From contig USJW01000073.1 of assembly GCA_900555045.1 (NCBI GenBank), positions 1 through 23,463 on the forward strand: a DNA stretch of 23,463 nucleotides, written 5' to 3'. This DNA comes from an uncultured Clostridium sp. GTDB lineage: Bacteria > Bacillota > Clostridia > Lachnospirales > Lachnospiraceae. The translations under genes and the position numbers were made by a program. The notes under the pieces were generated by a model. It was not told where the DNA came from and ran no database searches. It worked only from the letters and a program-made list of their open reading frames with translations. Positions 1-8,138 of this stretch are shown piece by piece (positions within the stretch are counted from its first letter, which is position 1; each line of letters opens with the position of its first letter).

Positions 1-6
1 TTAACT

Positions 7-24
7 TTGTATAATTTTTCACAA
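7..24 (+). promoter_or_regulatory. Probable -10 box overlapped by a Rex-like operator
   Basis: TATAAT lies at 10-15 and would serve as a -10 box; its -35 would fall outside the window. The 18 bases at 7-24 (TTGTATAATTTTTCACAA) match 11 of the 14 defined positions of the Rex consensus TTGTTAA-N4-TTAACAA, with outer arms TTGT and ACAA intact. Rex is an NADH/NAD+-sensing repressor known to control fermentative and hydrogenase genes in Clostridia. An operator covering the -10 would block polymerase when NADH is low. This is pattern matching only, and the promoter is cut by the window edge. Confidence 0.5.
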
Positions 25-72
25 TATACGGTGTGCGGCCGCCGCGGGGGGCCTGCACATCCCGGGCGGGTA

Positions 73-91
73 CGGCGGACTGCAGCCGCCG
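73..91 (+). other. GC-rich hairpin in the hydrogenase operon leader
   Basis: CGGCGG (73-78) can pair with CCGCCG (86-91) around a 7-base loop. No T-run follows, so it is not an intrinsic terminator. It sits in the roughly 120-base leader between the probable promoter and the first ribosome site, in an otherwise unusually GC-rich leader. It may stabilise the 5' end or be incidental. Confidence 0.35.
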
Positions 92-143
92 GAAAACGTT
101 CGAGACACAGAGTATATTTGGAGAAAGAGGAGGAATTTGAGCA

Positions 144-656
144 ATGGGTGAAAACACACATACGTGTAGCTGTGGCTGCGATCACAGCGAGGCCGCGCTC
201 CTTGCGCGGATCGGCGAGCTGGCAGCAGAGTACAAGGGAAAGGAGGGAAGCCTGATCCAGGTGCTGCACATCGCACAGGGGATCTACGGCTACCTCCCCA
301 TCGAGGTTCAGAGAGTGATCGCGGATGCGTTGGATGTCCCGCTGGCGGAGGTCGCCGGCGTTGTGACGTTCTATTCATTCTTTTCCACCCAGCCCAGAGG
401 ACGGCACACCATCCGGGTCTGTCTCGGCACCGCCTGCTATGTGCGGGGAGGAAAAAAGATTGTGGAGCGCCTGAAAGAGCTGTTGGACGTGGAGATCGGG
501 GAGACCACGAAGGACCGCCTGTTCACCTTCGAGGTGGCGCGCTGCATCGGCGCCTGCGGCCTGGCTCCGGCCATGTCCATCGACGATCAGGTTTACAAGC
601 AGGTGAACCCTGACAAGCTGGAACAGATTCTGAAACGCTACTATGAGGAGGATTGA
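144..656 (+). CDS. hydC: NuoE/HydC-like [2Fe-2S] subunit of multimeric [FeFe]-hydrogenase
   Basis: This 170-residue protein is a thioredoxin-fold [2Fe-2S] subunit homologous to the 24 kDa subunit of complex I (NuoE). In HydABC complexes it sits beside the flavin subunit. The four ligands are visible: C93 and C98 (C-x4-C, CLGTAC) and C134 and C138 (C-x3-C, CIGAC). The N-terminal half carries the usual helical region ending in the VVTFYSFF stretch. The start at 144 is supported by AGAGGAGG about 10 bases upstream. An odd feature is the N-terminal run TCSCGCDH (Cys 8, 10, 12 and His 14), which is absent from the paralogue at 17164-17658 and could bind metal. It is the first gene of an operon; the next gene starts 5 bases after its stop. 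Cytoplasmic. The assignment is secure at family level; the partner set is inferred from the operon. Confidence 0.93.
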   Translation: MGENTHTCSCGCDHSEAALLARIGELAAEYKGKEGSLIQVLHIAQGIYGYLPIEVQRVIADALDVPLAEVAGVVTFYSFFSTQPRGRHTIRVCLGTACYVRGGKKIVERLKELLDVEIGETTKDRLFTFEVARCIGACGLAPAMSIDDQVYKQVNPDKLEQILKRYYEED

Positions 657-660
657 GACG

Positions 661-3600
661 ATGGGTGCAATGAATGAAAAATCCGGGGAAAACCTGACCA
701 TAAAGAGCGCGGCGGATCTGGCCGCAATCAAGAATGACTATCTGGCCCGCCGGGGCAAGTACAAGCGCCAGGTGCTGGTGTGCGGCGGCGCGGGCTGTAT
801 CTCCTCCCACTGCCAGGAGGTGAAGGAAGCCCTCTTTCAGGCGTTAAAGACCTACAAGGTGGACGACGAGGTGGAGGTACTGGTCACCGGCTGTATGGGC
901 ACCTGCGCCCTTGGCCCCGTGATCCTTGTGCAGCCGGACGGCGTGTTCTACACCAAGATGGATCCCGCGAAGGTGGAGGACGTGGTGCTGCGCCACCTGG
1001 TGAACGGCGAGATCTGCGAGGAGTACACCTATTTTGACGACGACATGGGCATCCACGTGCCCAAGATGGAGAACATCGGCTTCTTCGAGGGCCAGGTCCG
1101 CATCGCCCTGCGCAACTGCGGCCAGATGGAATTCTCCTCCCTGGAGGCCTACGTGGCCCGGGACGGCTACGCGGCGCTCGACAAGGCCCTGCACGGCATG
1201 AGCCGGGAGGACGTGGTCACCACCATCAAGGACGCGGGCCTCAGAGGGCGCGGCGGCGCGGGCTTCCCCACGGGCGTGAAGTGGGAGGCGGGCATGAACG
1301 CGGTGTCAGAGGACGGGCGCAAGTTCATGGTCTGCAACGCGGACGAGGGCGACCCGGGCGCGTTCATGGACCGCAGCCTGCTGGAGGGCGATCCCCACAG
1401 CATCATCGAGGGCATGATGCTCGGCGGCTACGCCATCGGCGCCAGCAAGGGCTACGTCTACGTGCGGGCGGAGTATCCCATCGCCGTGGAGCGCCTGGGG
1501 AACGCCATCGACCAGGCCCGGGCGGCCGGGATCCTCGGCGAACACATCCTGGGAAGCGATTTTAACTTTGACCTAGAGATCCGCATCGGCGCGGGCGCCT
1601 TCGTCTGCGGCGAGGAGACCTCCTTACTGGCCTCCATCGAGGGCAAGCGGGGCGAGCCGAGACAGAAGCCGCCGTTCCCCTTTGAGAAGGGCCTGTTCGA
1701 GAGCCCCACCATCATCAACAACGTGGAGACCCTGGCGAACGTGGCGCCCATCGTGCTAAACGGCTCCCAGTGGTACCGCCAGTTCGGCACGGAGAAGAGC
1801 GCGGGCACCAAGGTGTTCGCCCTGGCCGGCGACATCGTGAACGCTGGCATCATCGAGGTCCCCATGGGCACCATCCTGGGCGACATCATCTACAAGATCG
1901 GCGGCGGAATCATCGGCGGCAAGAAGTTCAAGGCCATCCAGTCCGGCGGCCCCTCCGGCGGCTGCCTCACGAAGGAGCACTTAAACACCCCGGTGGACTA
2001 CGAGTCTCTGGCGAAGCTCGGCGCCATCATGGGCTCCGGCGGCCTGATCGTCATGAACGAGGACACCTGTATGGTGGACACGGCCCGCTATTTCATGGAC
2101 TTCATCTGTGACGAGTCCTGCGGAAAATGTCTCCCCTGCCGCAACGGCACCCGCCGCATGTTGGAGATTCTGGAGCGCATCACCGAGGGCAAGGGCGAGC
2201 CGGGTGACTTGGACCTGTTAGAGGAGCTGGCCGAGACCATCCGCCAGACTGCCATGTGCGGCCTGGGCCAGACGGCGCCGAACCCGGTGCTCTCCACCCT
2301 GAAATACTTCCGGGACGAGTACGAGGCGCACATCTACGACAAGCACTGCAGCGCGGGCGTGTGCGCGGAGCTCCAGACCTCGCCCTGCCGCAACGCATGC
2401 CCGGCGAATGTGTTCATCCCCGGCTACATGTCCCTCCTGGCGGCGGGCCGCATCGACGACGCTTACCGCCTGATCCGTCAGGACAATCCGTTCCCGGCGG
2501 TTTGCGGCCGCGTCTGCACGCACCCCTGCGAGTCCCACTGCCGCCGCGCCCAGGTGGATGAGCCCCTGGCCATCTGTTACGTGAAGCGGTTCATCGGCGA
2601 CTACGCGCTGCGGGACGACTACAGCGTGCCGCTTGTGGAGCCCCTGGCACCCACCGGCAAGCGGGTGTCCGTCATCGGTGCCGGCCCCTCGGGACTGACC
2701 TGCGCCTACTACCTGGCAAACCTGGGCCATGAGGTCCACGTGTACGAGGCCGAGTCCGTGGCCGGCGGCGTGCTCTACTGGGGAATCCCGGAGTACCGCC
2801 TGCCGAAGAAGGTCCTGGAGAAGGAGATCCATGCCATCGAGATGAGCGGCGTGCAGATTCACTTGAACACCTACATCGGCCAGGACATCACCTTTGAGGA
2901 CATGAAGCGGCAGTCCGACGCCGTCTACATCGCGGTCGGAACCCAGGTGTCCCGCCTGTTAGACGTGCCGGGTGAGAGCCTGACCGGCGTGGAGAGCGGC
3001 CTCGGCTTCTTAAAGCGCGTGGGCTTAAAGCGCGATCTCACGGTTCCGGAGCGGCTGGTGGTCATCGGCGGCGGCAGCACGGCCATGGACGTGGCCCGAA
3101 CCGCAGTCCGCCTGGGCGCCTCCCAGGTGACGGTGGTCTACCGCAGAGCGGAGAAGGAGATGCCCGCCGGAGAGGACGAGATCTTGGAGGCCCGCGAGGA
3201 GGGCGTGGAGATCATCACCATGGCCTCGCCGGTGGAAATCCTGGGCGAGGACGGTCATGTGAAGGGAATCCGCCTGGTTCGCCGTCAGGAGACCGACTAC
3301 GGCAGGGACGGCCGCAGGCGCACCGCCCATGTACCCGGCTCCGAGTTTGACCTGGAGTGCGACGGCGTGATCACCGCCATCAACCAGGATGTGGATCACC
3401 AGGTCTACAAGACCAGCCACGTGGCTGCGGGCCGAAACGGCAAGCTGGAGATCGGCCGCTTCAGCCGTCAGACCAGCGAGAAGGGCGTGTTCGCGGGCGG
3501 AGACGTGAGCCCGTGGGGCGCGAATGTGGTGATCGAGGCCATCGCGGACGGCAAGAAGTCGGCCATGAAGATCGACCAGTACCTGGGCGGCAAGGGCGAG

Positions 3601-3789
3601 CTGAATGTGGGCCAGTGGTTCGACATTCCGCAGATCGAGCTGGAGGTGAGCGAGCCGCACGGACGCTTTGCCACCAGATGCTTAAGCCCGGAGGAGCGCA
3701 AAGACAATTTCCGCGAGGTAAACTGCGGCTACCACCAGCTGGACGCCATGGGAGAATCCCTGCGCTGCCTGCACTGTGACCGGCGCTGA
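661..3789 (+). CDS. NuoF-GltD fusion: FMN/NADH subunit joined to NADPH-type flavoprotein module
   Basis: This is one continuous frame of 1042 residues. Residues ~35-125 form a thioredoxin-like [2Fe-2S] domain (C41-x4-C46, then TGCMGTC). Residues ~150-560 are NuoF: FMN/NADH loop GRGGAGFPTG near 197, NADEGDPGAF near 226, GEETSLL near 320, and the 4Fe-4S site CGKCLPC near 487 with a later Cys in AMCGLGQ. At ~564 the usual HydB C-terminal pair of ferredoxin clusters is replaced by a GltD/NfnB-like module. That module has CRNACPANVF and CGRVCTHPCESHC iron-sulfur motifs, the FAD fold GAGPSG near 674, and a second Rossmann motif GGGSTAMD near 802 followed by VVYRRAEKEMPAG, which resembles the NADPH site of GltD. 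It ends in CLHC. The start at 661 is chosen because GAGGAGG lies about 10 bases upstream; the in-frame ATG at 643 has no ribosome site and overlaps the preceding gene. The layout recalls Sporomusa-type Nfn (StnABC). It probably handles NADH and NADPH; the cofactor use is inference. Confidence 0.9.
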   Translation: MGAMNEKSGENLTIKSAADLAAIKNDYLARRGKYKRQVLVCGGAGCISSHCQEVKEALFQALKTYKVDDEVEVLVTGCMGTCALGPVILVQPDGVFYTKMDPAKVEDVVLRHLVNGEICEEYTYFDDDMGIHVPKMENIGFFEGQVRIALRNCGQMEFSSLEAYVARDGYAALDKALHGMSREDVVTTIKDAGLRGRGGAGFPTGVKWEAGMNAVSEDGRKFMVCNADEGDPGAFMDRSLLEGDPHSIIEGMMLGGYAIGASKGYVYVRAEYPIAVERLGNAIDQARAAGILGEHILGSDFNFDLEIRIGAGAFVCGEETSLLASIEGKRGEPRQKPPFPFEKGLFESPTIINNVETLANVAPIVLNGSQWYRQFGTEKSAGTKVFALAGDIVNAGIIEVPMGTILGDIIYKIGGGIIGGKKFKAIQSGGPSGGCLTKEHLNTPVDYESLAKLGAIMGSGGLIVMNEDTCMVDTARYFMDFICDESCGKCLPCRNGTRRMLEILERITEGKGEPGDLDLLEELAETIRQTAMCGLGQTAPNPVLSTLKYFRDEYEAHIYDKHCSAGVCAELQTSPCRNACPANVFIPGYMSLLAAGRIDDAYRLIRQDNPFPAVCGRVCTHPCESHCRRAQVDEPLAICYVKRFIGDYALRDDYSVPLVEPLAPTGKRVSVIGAGPSGLTCAYYLANLGHEVHVYEAESVAGGVLYWGIPEYRLPKKVLEKEIHAIEMSGVQIHLNTYIGQDITFEDMKRQSDAVYIAVGTQVSRLLDVPGESLTGVESGLGFLKRVGLKRDLTVPERLVVIGGGSTAMDVARTAVRLGASQVTVVYRRAEKEMPAGEDEILEAREEGVEIITMASPVEILGEDGHVKGIRLVRRQETDYGRDGRRRTAHVPGSEFDLECDGVITAINQDVDHQVYKTSHVAAGRNGKLEIGRFSRQTSEKGVFAGGDVSPWGANVVIEAIADGKKSAMKIDQYLGGKGELNVGQWFDIPQIELEVSEPHGRFATRCLSPEERKDNFREVNCGYHQLDAMGESLRCLHCDRR

Positions 3790-3840
3790 AAAAGCCCAGC
3801 GTTTGAGGATGAGCGAGATTAATGCCAGGAGGAAAATGAT

Positions 3841-5625
3841 ATGCTGCATTTGACAATAAATGGAAAACCGGTGGAGGTCCCCGAGGGCTCCACCATCATG
3901 GAAGCGGCGGAGGCGGCGGGCGTGAAGGTGCCCAGCCTGTGCCATATGAAGAACGTCCACCAGTACGGCTCCTGCCGGATCTGCGTGGTGGAGGTGGAGG
4001 GCATGAGAAACCTGCAGGCCTCCTGCATGGTGAAGGCCAGGGAGGGAATGAAGGTGAAAACCCACTCCCCCAAGGTGCTGGCCGCCAGGAAGGTGCTCTA
4101 CGAGCTGCTGCTGTCCAACCACCCGAAGGACTGCTTAAGCTGCAACCGCAACCAGAGCTGCGAGCTCCAGGCCCTGGGCTACGAGCTGGGCGTAACGGAG
4201 AGCCGCTTTGAGGGGGCCATGTCCAAGGCGCGGGTGGACATTTCCCCGTCCATCACCCGGGACACCAGCAAGTGCATTCTCTGCCGCCGCTGCGTCACGG
4301 CCTGCGCCCAGATCCAGAAGGTGGGCGCCATCCAGGCCCAGAACCGCGGGTTTGACACCGTGATCAGCCCGGCCATGGGCCTGCCCTTAAACTCCACGGC
4401 CTGCGCCATGTGCGGCCAGTGCACCGTGGTCTGCCCCACCGGCGCGCTCCAGGAGACGGACGGCCTGACGCCGGTCTGGAAGGCGCTTGCCGACCCGAAC
4501 AAGCGGGTCGTTGTCCAGGTGGCACCCGCGGTCCGCGCGGCCCTGGGCGAGGAGTTCGGCCTGCCCTGCGGCACGCCCGTGACCGGAAAAATGGCCACAG
4601 CCCTGCACGAGATCGGCTTCGACGACGTGTTCGACACCCTGTTCTCCGCGGACCTCACGATCCTGGAGGAGGGGACGGAGCTCCTGGGACGCTTGAACGC
4701 CGCGCTGAAGGGCGGCCAGGCGGCGCTGCCCATGATCACCAGCTGCTCCCCGGGCTGGATCAAGCACATCGAGCACCAGTTCCCGGAGGAGCTCGACCAC
4801 CTGTCCAGCTGCAAGAGTCCCCACACCATGATGGGCGCGGTGGTGAAGACCTTCTACGCGCAGCGCACGGACACCAGGCCCGAGGACATGTTCGTGGTCT
4901 CCGTGATGCCCTGCACGGCCAAGAAATATGAGATTTCGCGGCCCGAGATGGAGGTGGACGGCATCCGCGACGTGGACGCGGTTCTGACAACCAGGGAGCT
5001 GGCCCGCATGATCAAGAAGTGCGGCATCGACTTTGTGAACCTGCCCGAGGGCGAGTTCGACGCCCCGCTGGGCCTGGGCACCGGCGCCGCCGACATCTTC
5101 GGCGTCACCGGCGGCGTGATGGAGGCCGCGCTGCGCACGGTCTACGAGGTGGTGACCGGCAAGGAGCTGCCCTTCGAGAAGCTGCACGTGACCCCGATCG
5201 TGGGGTTGGAGCAGGTGAAGACCGCCTCCATCACCATCGAGGACACCCTGCCCGAGTACGAGCACCTAAAGGGCGTGACCGTGAACATTGCCGTGACCAG
5301 CGGCCTGGAGGGCGCCTCCAAGCTGATGAAGGAGGTGGCCGAGGGAACCTCGCCCTACCACTTTATCGAGGTCATGGGCTGCCCCGGCGGCTGCATAAAC
5401 GGCGGCGGCCAGCCCCGCTGCACCGAGGAGAACTACCGCGAGAAGCGCGCCAAGGCCCTCTACAGCGAGGATGAGCGCAAGGTGCTGCGCAAGTCCCACG
5501 AGAACCCGGATCTTATGAAGCTGTACGACGAGTGGCTGGGCGAGCCAAACGGGCATATGGCCCACCATCTGCTGCACACGCATTATGTGAAGAGAGGGAA
5601 GTATAATCAGTTGGTGGAGGAATAA
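3841..5625 (+). CDS. hydA: [FeFe]-hydrogenase catalytic subunit HydA (group A, multimeric type)
   Basis: This 594-residue protein is the H2-forming or H2-oxidising subunit. Domains in order: plant-type [2Fe-2S] ferredoxin (residues ~1-80, SLCHMKN and GSCRICVVEV); the NuoG-like His/Cys [4Fe-4S] segment (SNHPKDCLSC...SCELQ, ~90-115); two [4Fe-4S] clusters (CILCRRCVTAC and CAMCGQCTVVCP, ~145-205); the H-cluster domain with L1 TSCSPGW near 300, L2 MPCTAKK near 355 and L3 EVMGCPGGC near 510; and the C-terminal small-subunit tail ending in AHHLLHTHYVKRG. Length fits bifurcating HydA proteins. The second Cys of the common TSCCPGW loop is Ser here, as in the paralogue at 12624-14369. AGGAGG precedes the start by about 8 bases. 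It is the last gene of the operon, followed by a terminator. Cytoplasmic, with HydC and the NuoF-GltD fusion as partners. Confidence 0.96.
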   Translation: MLHLTINGKPVEVPEGSTIMEAAEAAGVKVPSLCHMKNVHQYGSCRICVVEVEGMRNLQASCMVKAREGMKVKTHSPKVLAARKVLYELLLSNHPKDCLSCNRNQSCELQALGYELGVTESRFEGAMSKARVDISPSITRDTSKCILCRRCVTACAQIQKVGAIQAQNRGFDTVISPAMGLPLNSTACAMCGQCTVVCPTGALQETDGLTPVWKALADPNKRVVVQVAPAVRAALGEEFGLPCGTPVTGKMATALHEIGFDDVFDTLFSADLTILEEGTELLGRLNAALKGGQAALPMITSCSPGWIKHIEHQFPEELDHLSSCKSPHTMMGAVVKTFYAQRTDTRPEDMFVVSVMPCTAKKYEISRPEMEVDGIRDVDAVLTTRELARMIKKCGIDFVNLPEGEFDAPLGLGTGAADIFGVTGGVMEAALRTVYEVVTGKELPFEKLHVTPIVGLEQVKTASITIEDTLPEYEHLKGVTVNIAVTSGLEGASKLMKEVAEGTSPYHFIEVMGCPGGCINGGGQPRCTEENYREKRAKALYSEDERKVLRKSHENPDLMKLYDEWLGEPNGHMAHHLLHTHYVKRGKYNQLVEE

Positions 5626-5635
5626 GAAAAATGAT

Positions 5636-5674
5636 CAGAAGGCATCCCGATATCTGGGATGCCTTCTGCCTTTT
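5636..5674. terminator. Bidirectional intrinsic terminator
   Basis: A perfect 13-base inverted repeat (CAGAAGGCATCCC at 5636-5648 and its complement at 5656-5668) encloses a 7-base loop. TTTT follows at 5671-5674 on the plus strand. Reading the minus strand, a five-T run (complement of 5627-5631) follows shortly after the stem. It lies between two convergent genes and should end both the hydrogenase operon and the restriction operon. The stop codon of the minus-strand gene (5673-5675) is just outside the stem. Confidence 0.9.
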
Positions 5675-8138
5675 AAGAACCGCTCATGGTGAGCGCGCGG
5701 ATCTGGGTAAATAGGGCGCGCGGTCTGTTTTTAAATACATTGAGGTCGAAACAGTGACATTGGCTGTCCGGAGAGTGAACTTCAATTTGCCCATTTTTCA
5801 AACATATGCGGCTCTGATTGAACACGAAGCTGTCAATGTCGTTCTGATCCACAGTGATCGAAACATCGCAGGATAAGCGCTTGAGTTCACTGTAAAGTCG
5901 AAACTCCTCGTGGGAGCGGATATACAGTTCAGGGACATGGGCACTTGTCTGCAACAGGTACAGATTGGTGTACATGTTGACGCGCGGGCCGAACTCCAGA
6001 GGCTTAATCGTCTGTGGCAGAGGGAGCCATTCTCTGACAAAGAACTGATCGTACACTTCATCCGGATTGCGGTCATGCGAAATCATGGGAATCTGTTTTC
6101 GCAGAACTTTAGCCATCTGAATCACTTCCCCGTACACATGGATGCCCGCCCCCTCACCGAATACATTTCCCGGCTGATAGAGCGCAATGTAGTGAACGGG
6201 CAGGCGGTGATCCGCAACCTTCGCCGCCGGAATGTGGTAAAATTTCTGTTTGAGGCTCATTTCAAGCTGCTGTGGGCTGCGGACAACTCCGACCATGACA
6301 TCGCGAATGCTCAAGTCAATTTGCGCCAGCTTTTCTGAGACGCCGACGGGCAAGGTGGTGCGCTCAAAGGCAGACTCCGGCGAGTCGGCAATCAGTTCGT
6401 CCAGCAACTTCGAGACGAGGGAGGTCGCGGTGGGGAGAAACGGGAGCCCGCCGATGTTGACCGCCTCGATGCTCTGATAAAATTTGTGGTTCTGATACTC
6501 GATTTCATTTCCGTAGGGAAAGAGCACATAGGCGCCAAACATGGTTCTCTCGAACACAGAGCCATCGCAGTTGGCGTACACAAGGGCATCCCGGTACCGG
6601 TGCATGGTGTTGATGTCGGCCTCATCGGGGCCGGGTGCGCCGTAGAGTGCTTTGTACGGACTCCCATTTAAGGCTGGATTGATCCGATATTTAGCATCAA
6701 AAACATATTGGTAGGGAACACTGGCACCCTTTTTCCTGAGGGTCAGGACATTGTCAGGCTTCTGCGCAATGGTCGGGAGCATGGTTTTCTTTGGATTGTA
6801 GGACAACTCGATGAGCTCCCCGTTTGCCGGATTCTCGTAGGTCACCGTGGATGCCACACCCTTCTGGAGCGTGACAAACAGTCCGTTTCCGTCAGTCTTA
6901 ATAATGTCCTGTTGGAGCAACCGGTACTTTTTCTTCATGATCTGGTTGAGCTTAATAAAACACCAGTACTCATAAAGAATGGAGAGATCTTTGACCGAAA
7001 TTTTAAAGATATCTCCGTCCAACGACAGGCCGCGCTGCAGAATGAGGTAGTACTTATACAACTCCTGATATCCCGGTGCCATGGAAAATACCATGGAGAT
7101 TTCCGCCGAGGCCTCCAGATTTGAGACCGCATTGAGGAACGAAGTCCGCTCACGGTGGCTGATTCCCGCGATCATAGCGTCAATATCACCTAAAATTTGG
7201 AAATCCTTTTCCCGGTGAAGCTGCTCATAGTGTGAGCGCACATTCTTCAGCTTTTTGACGATGGCGTGCAACATAAATTTGACGAACTGATTTTCCGCGG
7301 TGTTGTATGTGATCTCCTTTTTTAAGGACAGCGCTCGATCAACATTGATCTGCCCGTTTTCCATCTGGATATGGTTGGGGTGCGACTGAAGCCACTTGCG
7401 GCTGCGCTTATCCATGCGCACAATCTTGTGAGGGGGGACGAGCTCCGTCTGGGTCTGCAGAATGTGGTTTGGGTGCGCAATGATGATGTCCAAAGCGGTG
7501 AGAAACTGTCCATAGATCGCGCGGATCATGCTGAAAAATTCAGTGGGGCTGCCGCCGATCTGAGGGATGGAGTTTGCCTTAAAGTAGGTTTTGCGGACAA
7601 ACTCAAATGCGAGGTTGTACAGTTCATCGGTGATATCTGCCAGGATTTGTTGATAATCATTCTGGTAATGCAGTTTCGTGGGGAAAACCTCTATGCTGAG
7701 TTTGAGGTAGGGCGTTCCGTTTAAATGGATGCAGAGGTCGCTGTACCCGATTTCATCTCCGAAATTGATGATCCCAGACAAAATTTTGCCGGAGCGCCCG
7801 ACAGCGCCGATTTTGTTTCGGACATTGAGGTTGTCATGCCAGAATTCGACGGTACAATCCCCTGAATTTTCAATGATCAGCTCATAATTTTGGCGCTCAT
7901 AAAAAATCGGGCAAGTGCGGATCCTGGCGTGGTGCCGGCCAGCTTCCAACCCGCAGTTGGAAGCTAGCTCCAAATGAAACTGGTCCTGGCAGGTGATCTC
8001 AAACTGTGATATTTGCTCAGAGTCCACCAAAACATTGGAATTAGGGTGAATGTTTGGGCCCTTCAGCGTGACATTCAGCTGATCGGTCGAGATGAAAACC
8101 AGCTCATCACGTTTAAATCCAGTAAGAAGTGTAGCCAT
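5673..8138 (-). CDS. DUF2357 / PD-(D/E)XK nuclease (McrC-like subunit of type IV restriction)
   Basis: This 821-residue protein is the likely nuclease partner of the upstream AAA+ protein. Residues ~1-190 form a beta-rich N-terminal region with a DUF2357-like section (FPTKL near 150, then YNLAFEFVRKTY near 175-190). Residues ~370-530 carry the McrC-like nuclease core: LYEYWCFIKL, then VFDAKYR with D481 and K483 as the likely D-x-K of the active site, and MHRYRDA near 512. A C-terminal section near 620-720 (YIALYQPGNVFGEG...YGEV...REWLPL) looks PUA/ASCH-like, a fold often used to read modified bases. The start is preceded by AAGGAG about 11 bases upstream, and the gene overlaps the end of the upstream gene by 26 bases, implying translational coupling. 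Codon and base composition is more AT-rich than the neighbouring hydrogenase genes. The family call is good; the PUA-like tail is inference. Confidence 0.8.
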   Translation of the reverse strand: MATLLTGFKRDELVFISTDQLNVTLKGPNIHPNSNVLVDSEQISQFEITCQDQFHLELASNCGLEAGRHHARIRTCPIFYERQNYELIIENSGDCTVEFWHDNLNVRNKIGAVGRSGKILSGIINFGDEIGYSDLCIHLNGTPYLKLSIEVFPTKLHYQNDYQQILADITDELYNLAFEFVRKTYFKANSIPQIGGSPTEFFSMIRAIYGQFLTALDIIIAHPNHILQTQTELVPPHKIVRMDKRSRKWLQSHPNHIQMENGQINVDRALSLKKEITYNTAENQFVKFMLHAIVKKLKNVRSHYEQLHREKDFQILGDIDAMIAGISHRERTSFLNAVSNLEASAEISMVFSMAPGYQELYKYYLILQRGLSLDGDIFKISVKDLSILYEYWCFIKLNQIMKKKYRLLQQDIIKTDGNGLFVTLQKGVASTVTYENPANGELIELSYNPKKTMLPTIAQKPDNVLTLRKKGASVPYQYVFDAKYRINPALNGSPYKALYGAPGPDEADINTMHRYRDALVYANCDGSVFERTMFGAYVLFPYGNEIEYQNHKFYQSIEAVNIGGLPFLPTATSLVSKLLDELIADSPESAFERTTLPVGVSEKLAQIDLSIRDVMVGVVRSPQQLEMSLKQKFYHIPAAKVADHRLPVHYIALYQPGNVFGEGAGIHVYGEVIQMAKVLRKQIPMISHDRNPDEVYDQFFVREWLPLPQTIKPLEFGPRVNMYTNLYLLQTSAHVPELYIRSHEEFRLYSELKRLSCDVSITVDQNDIDSFVFNQSRICLKNGQIEVHSPDSQCHCFDLNVFKNRPRALFTQIRALTMSGS

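Noticed and set aside
643..660. Upstream in-frame ATG for the NuoF-GltD fusion
   Set aside because: It lies inside the hydC coding sequence without a ribosome site, whereas the ATG at 661 has GAGGAGG at suitable distance.
2290..2420. Possible assembly error or frameshift joining a separate hydB and gltD gene
   Set aside because: The frame is continuous, with no stop or start at the junction. The GltD-like N-terminal Cys motifs follow directly after the NuoF end, and the protein ends with a natural family terminus.
2218..2862. Long minus-strand reading frame opposite the fusion gene
   Set aside because: It is a shadow of GC-rich coding sequence. The translated product is Val/His/Ala-rich with no family features, and similar shadows occur opposite every GC-rich gene here.
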